This document shows, one piece after another, positions 21,380 to 24,903 of a stretch of 24,903 nucleotides of DNA. Position 1 is the first letter of the stretch; every line of letters begins with the position of its first letter. Under the pieces are notes generated by a model. The model worked only from the letters and a program-made list of their open reading frames with translations, was not told the DNA's origin and made no database searches. The DNA comes from Actinomycetota bacterium. GTDB lineage: Bacteria; Actinomycetota; Acidimicrobiia; Acidimicrobiales; Ilumatobacteraceae. Both the position numbers and the translations under genes were made by a program. The DNA lies in contig SYCH01000248.1 of assembly GCA_005787025.1 (NCBI GenBank), positions 1 to 24,903 of the forward strand, given 5' to 3'.

Positions 21380-22645
21380 GTGGATTTCGACGTGGTGAGA
21401 CGCTTCGTTCACGGGTCCACGATCGTGCTGGCGTCCGTCGTCGTCGGTGCCGTCGGGGGTCTCGGCTCGTGGGCTCTCTTCGAGGCCCTCGACCACGCCA
21501 CGTCCACACGGATCGCCAACGACTGGCTGGTGTGGTTGTTGCCGCTCGCCGCCGGCCTGCTCGGACTCGCCTACTGGCGTTTCGGCGGTACGGCCAATCG
21601 CGGAACCTCGATCGTGATCGCCAACGCGAACGACGACGGGTCGACTCCGCCCGAGCGGGTGCCGGCCCGCATGGCGCCGATGATCTTCGGGGCCACGTAC
21701 GTCGCCCAGCTCACCGGCGCATCGGTCGGCCGCGAGGGGGCCGCGTTGCAGATCAGCGGCTCGCTCACCTCGTTGCTCGCGCGACCGCTGCGTTTGAACG
21801 ACGCCGACCGACGCTCGTTGATGACCGCCGCCATGGCCGGGGCGTTCGGAGGGGCGTTCGGCGTGCCTCTGGCCGGTGCGATCTTCGGTGTCGAGGTTCA
21901 ACGTCAAGGCCGACTGCGCTACGAGGGGGTCCTTCCGGCCCTGGCCGCCTCGGTCACCGCGGACCTGGTGGTCGAGGGCCTCGGCCGCTCCACGCCGATG
22001 GGATCCCTCGACGTGTCCCTCGATTGGTGGATGGCGACCCGCTTGGCGGTCCTCGGCGTCGTCGCCGGACTCGCGGCCCGGCTCTTCGTGGTGTCATTGC
22101 GCGCGGTGCGGACGCTCTCCGAGCGCTTCGTGTCACCGACACCGTTGCGACCGGTCGTCGGCGGGATCGCCACCGTGGCGCTCGTGTTGCTGCTGGGCCG
22201 GGACTATCTCGGACTCTCGTTGCCGCTCGTCGATCACGCGCTGGCCGGCGATCTGGCCGACTGGTGGGATCCGTTGTTGAAGATCCTCTTCACGACGGTG
22301 GCGCTCGGATGCGGTATCCCCGGTGGCGAGGTCACGCCCCTGTTCGTCGTGGGGGCCACTCTCGGATCGGTGATGTCGGCTCCTCTCGGACTCCCCGCGA
22401 CGATCACCGCGGCGGTCTGTCTCGGAGCCGTGTTTGGCGCGGCGTCGAACACGCCGTTGGCGTGCTCCGTGTTGGTGGTCGAGTTGTTCGGCGCACAGAC
22501 CGCCGTGCCGGCCGCCATCGTCGGGTTCGTCGCCTGGTTCGTCTCGCCACGCGACGGCATCTACTCCGGGCAACGGCCCGGATTCACCAAGGACCTTCGA
22601 GGTCCGAGCCCCCGGGCCAACGCAACGCCACCACCTCGCGCATGA
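21380..22645 (+). CDS. ClC-family chloride (or fluoride) channel/antiporter
   Basis: A 421-residue membrane protein with about 10-12 hydrophobic segments. ClC motifs: TGASVGREGAALQISG (112-127), with the gating glutamate position E119 in GREG, and GCGIPGGEVTPLFVVGATLG in the second half. The latter corresponds to the G-x-F-x-P selectivity loop, with a non-standard residue pattern. GREGAA in place of GREGP is seen in some bacterial branches, including fluoride exporters, so the ion is uncertain. There is no C-terminal CBS domain. The gene is divergent from the response regulator (64-base gap). Its last 62 bases overlap the 3' end of the methyltransferase gene on the other strand. Confidence 0.87.
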   Translation: MDFDVVRRFVHGSTIVLASVVVGAVGGLGSWALFEALDHATSTRIANDWLVWLLPLAAGLLGLAYWRFGGTANRGTSIVIANANDDGSTPPERVPARMAPMIFGATYVAQLTGASVGREGAALQISGSLTSLLARPLRLNDADRRSLMTAAMAGAFGGAFGVPLAGAIFGVEVQRQGRLRYEGVLPALAASVTADLVVEGLGRSTPMGSLDVSLDWWMATRLAVLGVVAGLAARLFVVSLRAVRTLSERFVSPTPLRPVVGGIATVALVLLLGRDYLGLSLPLVDHALAGDLADWWDPLLKILFTTVALGCGIPGGEVTPLFVVGATLGSVMSAPLGLPATITAAVCLGAVFGAASNTPLACSVLVVELFGAQTAVPAAIVGFVAWFVSPRDGIYSGQRPGFTKDLRGPSPRANATPPPRA

Positions 22646-23432
22646 AGTTCGGCGGATGAACCGCCAACCACTCCCGCAGCTCGTCATCGCGATCCGATCC
22701 GAGGCACAGTCGACGTCGCGCCGACGCCACCAGCGCCACGGGATCGTCGGCGTGACGCGACAGCGCGGGACGCGGGAGCTCGATCACCTCGGGTTCGATC
22801 CCCAGTGCGTTCAACACCGCCACCGCGTCGTCCGACGTCGGACCGACGGGGCGATCGAGGTTCCAGAAGTGCTTCCACGCGTCGTTCCACGCCGACATCG
22901 GATGGCGCCTCGGCAACACCGCGACCACGCCGAGGCGGGCGACGGTGGTGAGAGCCACCACGAACGGCTCGATGTCGGGCACGTTGAACAGGACGTGGTG
23001 ACAGACCACGACGTCGAAGCGCCCCACAGGGGTTCCCGACAGTTCCGCCTCGATCGCCACGTCGGGCCAGCGTCCCTCGATCTCGCGATGTCCGATCCCC
23101 GCGCTCTCGGCCGATGCGGCGAACCGCTCGAGCATCGCCCGACTGCCGTCGACACCGGTGACGTGTCGGGCCCGCGGGCCCAACGGAAGGGACGACCGCC
23201 CACCACCGCAACCGACGTCGAGAACCGAACCCCCGTCGGGCGGCAACAACTCCCGAGCCAACGCGTGCACCGGATCGTCGGGGTCGGCCGTGTCGTCCAT
23301 GGCGAACGTGGCGGGGTCGTGCGACCACGGTGGCACCTCGGCCCGCGCCACGATCTCGTCGGGTATGGCCCAACTCGCCAGCATCTCGGCCCACCGCGCT
23401 CCGGCGGGCGTGAGGGCGGCGGTCTCCGACAC
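22584..23432 (-). CDS. SAM-dependent methyltransferase (class I)
   Basis: A 282-residue protein with a class I methyltransferase fold. Motif I is VLDVGCGGGRSS (about 70-81), then VTGVDGSRAML (acidic motif II) and FDVVVCHHVLFNVPD (motif IV region). It resembles ubiquinone/menaquinone-type (UbiE-like) small-molecule methyltransferases, but the substrate is not recognisable. The GTG start lies 2 bases after the P450 stop, so it is the third gene of a ferredoxin-P450-methyltransferase operon and may methylate the oxidised product. The 3' end overlaps the ClC gene by 62 bases; the overlap falls in the less conserved tails of both proteins. Confidence 0.85.
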   Translation of the reverse strand: MSETAALTPAGARWAEMLASWAIPDEIVARAEVPPWSHDPATFAMDDTADPDDPVHALARELLPPDGGSVLDVGCGGGRSSLPLGPRARHVTGVDGSRAMLERFAASAESAGIGHREIEGRWPDVAIEAELSGTPVGRFDVVVCHHVLFNVPDIEPFVVALTTVARLGVVAVLPRRHPMSAWNDAWKHFWNLDRPVGPTSDDAVAVLNALGIEPEVIELPRPALSRHADDPVALVASARRRLCLGSDRDDELREWLAVHPPNFMREVVALRWPGGSDLEGPW

Positions 23433-23434
23433 GT

Positions 23435-24673
23435 TCAGTCGCGCGTCACCCGCACGGGCAACTCACGCGGACCACGAATCTGACCGACGCTCCAGACCAC
23501 GTCGTCCTCGGTGCCGTCGATGGAGAAGTTCGGGAAACGACCGATGAACTCCTCGACGGCCACGCGAAGTTCGAGGCGCGCCAGGTTCGACCCGAGACAA
23601 CGGTGGATTCCGAGTCCGAAGGCGGCGTGACGATTCTCCTGACGGTCGATCAACACCTTGTCGGCGTCGACGAACTCGGCGGGATCGAGATTCGCCGCCG
23701 GGAACGGCAGAAGGACCCACTCGTCCTTCTTCATCGGACAACCGTGGAAATCGTGATCCTTGGCGACCAGCCGCGCCATCGTGACGGGGGCGTACGCCCG
23801 CAGGAACTCCTCGATGGCGGTGGTCATCAGGTTCGGATCGGCCACCAGGCGGCGTCGATCCTCGTCGTGGGTGGCGAGGTGCCAGAGGCTGGAGCCGATA
23901 GCACTCCAGGTGGTGTCGATGCCGGCCACCAACAACAACAGGATGACTCCCCCCACCATGTTGTCGGGCAACTTCTCGCCGTACATCTCCACGTCCATCA
24001 GGTAGGAGGTGAGGTCGTCGCGCGGATTGGCCCGGTGATCCTCGATCTGCGCCAACAAATAGGCGTCGATGCGCTCGAACGAACGAATGCGCTCCTCGGG
24101 TTCGCCGTTGATGCTCTCGAGAATGTCGTGGACGAACCCGCGGAAGATGTCGTCGTCCTCGAGCGGGAAACCCAACATGCGCGAGATCACGTTGACCGGA
24201 ATGTGTTGGGCGTAGTCGAGAGCTGCGTCGACGCGTTGGCCGGCCGCGATCTTGGCCTCCATGGCGTCGAGCAACGAACGGCACAGGACGCGCACCTCGC
24301 CCTCCCACTCGGCGATCTTCTTGGGTGAGAACGGCGGGAGCAACAGACGACGGGCGTCGTGATGGAACGGCGGGTCACTGGTGATGGGCGGGGCGCCCCC
24401 GATGGGCGCCTCGTCTTCGGGGATCACGGTGCTCACCACCACGGCGCGACTGGTGTAGTTCTCGGTGTCGTAGGCGATCTCGCGCACCGTTTCGTGCGTG
24501 ACGGGCAACCACGTGCCGCCGTAGCGATCGCTGTGGGCGACCGGGCAGGACGAACGCAACTCGCTCCAGATCGCGTGGGCGTTGCGGTTGTACGCCGGAT
24601 CGGCGTGATCGAAGTCGGTGGCCCAGTCGCTGACCGGACCGTAGATCGAGACGGGGGGTTCGTAGACGGTCAT
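23435..24673 (-). CDS. Cytochrome P450
   Basis: A 412-residue soluble bacterial P450. The heme-thiolate loop is FGLGIHRCLGSNLAR with the ligand C359. The I-helix oxygen-binding stretch is LLLVAGIDTTWSA (A-G-x-D/E-T-T). The K-helix E-x-x-R is EEFLRAY, followed by the usual PVTMARLVAKD strand. Length is normal, with no redox-domain fusion. The ferredoxin gene ends 13 bases upstream on the same strand and is its probable electron donor. The CYP family and substrate are not determined; the neighbouring methyltransferase suggests tailoring or breakdown of a small hydrophobic compound. Confidence 0.95.
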   Translation of the reverse strand: MTVYEPPVSIYGPVSDWATDFDHADPAYNRNAHAIWSELRSSCPVAHSDRYGGTWLPVTHETVREIAYDTENYTSRAVVVSTVIPEDEAPIGGAPPITSDPPFHHDARRLLLPPFSPKKIAEWEGEVRVLCRSLLDAMEAKIAAGQRVDAALDYAQHIPVNVISRMLGFPLEDDDIFRGFVHDILESINGEPEERIRSFERIDAYLLAQIEDHRANPRDDLTSYLMDVEMYGEKLPDNMVGGVILLLLVAGIDTTWSAIGSSLWHLATHDEDRRRLVADPNLMTTAIEEFLRAYAPVTMARLVAKDHDFHGCPMKKDEWVLLPFPAANLDPAEFVDADKVLIDRQENRHAAFGLGIHRCLGSNLARLELRVAVEEFIGRFPNFSIDGTEDDVVWSVGQIRGPRELPVRVTRD

Positions 24674-24686
24674 GGTCGATCGATTC

Positions 24687-24881
24687 TCACTCGGAGAGGG
24701 AGATGGCGAACTCGGGGCAGTTGGCCACGGCCAACTTCGCCCGCTCCACCAGATCGGGGCTGACGGTTCCGTCGCCGATCACGACCGCGTTGCCGTAATC
24801 GTCGACGTCGAACAGCTCGGGAGCGAGGGCGTAACAACGGTTGTGCCCTTGGCACTTCTCGGCATCGACGTGAATTCGCAT
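24687..24881 (-). CDS. P450-partner ferredoxin with C-x2-H-x2-C motif
   Basis: A 64-residue ferredoxin. The cluster ligands are C10, C16 and C55 (NCP); the position that is a cysteine in four-ligand clusters is H13 (CQGHNRC). This is the C-x2-X-x2-C...CP pattern of P450-linked [3Fe-4S] or His-containing [4Fe-4S] ferredoxins of actinobacteria. The FDVDDYGN segment (24-31) is also typical. It is the first gene of the P450 operon. TAGGGT lies exactly 6 bases before its ATG, the leaderless layout also seen elsewhere in this window. It would pass electrons from a reductase (not in the window) to the P450. Confidence 0.93.
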   Translation of the reverse strand: MRIHVDAEKCQGHNRCYALAPELFDVDDYGNAVVIGDGTVSPDLVERAKLAVANCPEFAISLSE

Positions 24882-24893
24882 GAAATCACCCTA
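24882..24893 (-). promoter_or_regulatory. Candidate leaderless promoter of the ferredoxin-P450 operon
   Basis: On the reverse strand TAGGGT (24893-24888) plus 6 bases (GATTTC) leads into the ferredoxin ATG at 24881. Any -35 element would lie beyond the window edge. Confidence 0.45.
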
Positions 24894-24903
24894 CCCCTGC
24901 GTC

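Noticed and set aside
1..24903. Mobile element, CRISPR array or tRNA-linked island borders
   Set aside because: No transposase or integrase frame, no regular spacer array, no tRNA-like sequence and no flanking direct repeats were seen.

Overview
The window looks like chromosomal DNA from a high-GC Gram-positive bacterium of the phylum Actinomycetota. An Acidimicrobiia-type marine or freshwater lineage is my best guess, but this is an inference. Reasons: uniform high GC with G/C-rich third positions, a PcrA/UvrD1-type helicase with an acidic N-terminal arm, an MprA/MprB-like two-component pair, a ferredoxin-P450 operon, and several promoters in which a TANNNT -10 box lies only 6-9 bases before the start codon (leaderless style). 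Coding is dense; no intergenic gap exceeds about 165 bases. I see no tRNA, rRNA, insertion sequence or CRISPR array.

Layout. (1) 1-6485: the start of a flavodoxin-like gene, pcrA, a secreted His/Gly-rich protein, a MOSC-domain protein, and a divergent ChrA-type transporter. (2) 5304-18092, extended by phnD to 19104: a phosphonate-use island. On the minus strand is an oxidative arm: a PhnZ/TmpB-like HD oxygenase, a PhnY/TmpA-like Fe(II)/2-oxoglutarate dioxygenase, and an MFS transporter. Divergently, on the plus strand, is a tightly packed carbon-phosphorus lyase operon phnF-G-H-I-J-K-L-M, ending in an inositol-monophosphatase-like gene coupled to phnM. Convergent to it is the uptake operon phnD-C-E, in which phnE encodes two fused permease domains. 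(3) 19265-21315: an OmpR-family regulator and its histidine kinase. (4) 21380-24881: a ClC-type channel/antiporter and a minus-strand ferredoxin-P450-methyltransferase operon.

How it works together. PhnDCE would import phosphonates. PhnGHIJ with ATPases PhnK and PhnL and the hydrolase PhnM would convert them to a hydrocarbon plus 5-phosphoribosyl 1,2-cyclic phosphate. phnP and phnN, which normally process that product, are absent from the window, while a phosphatase-family gene sits in the last operon position. The HD/dioxygenase pair offers a second route that releases phosphate by oxidation. Its HD enzyme keeps all metal ligands but has lost the PhnZ Tyr24/Glu27 substrate residues, so its substrate is probably not 2-aminoethylphosphonate.

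Two regulatory patterns stand out. The 8-mer CGTTCACC, in a partly palindromic context, occurs ahead of the C-P lyase operon, the oxidative operon and phnD, each time oriented towards the gene; this suggests one shared regulator, probably the GntR protein. Separately, TTCTCACC units with 11-bp spacing lie exactly 8 bp upstream of a CANNCT -10 box both at the response-regulator gene and at the His-rich protein gene about 18 kb away. This suggests autoregulation plus a secreted-protein target.
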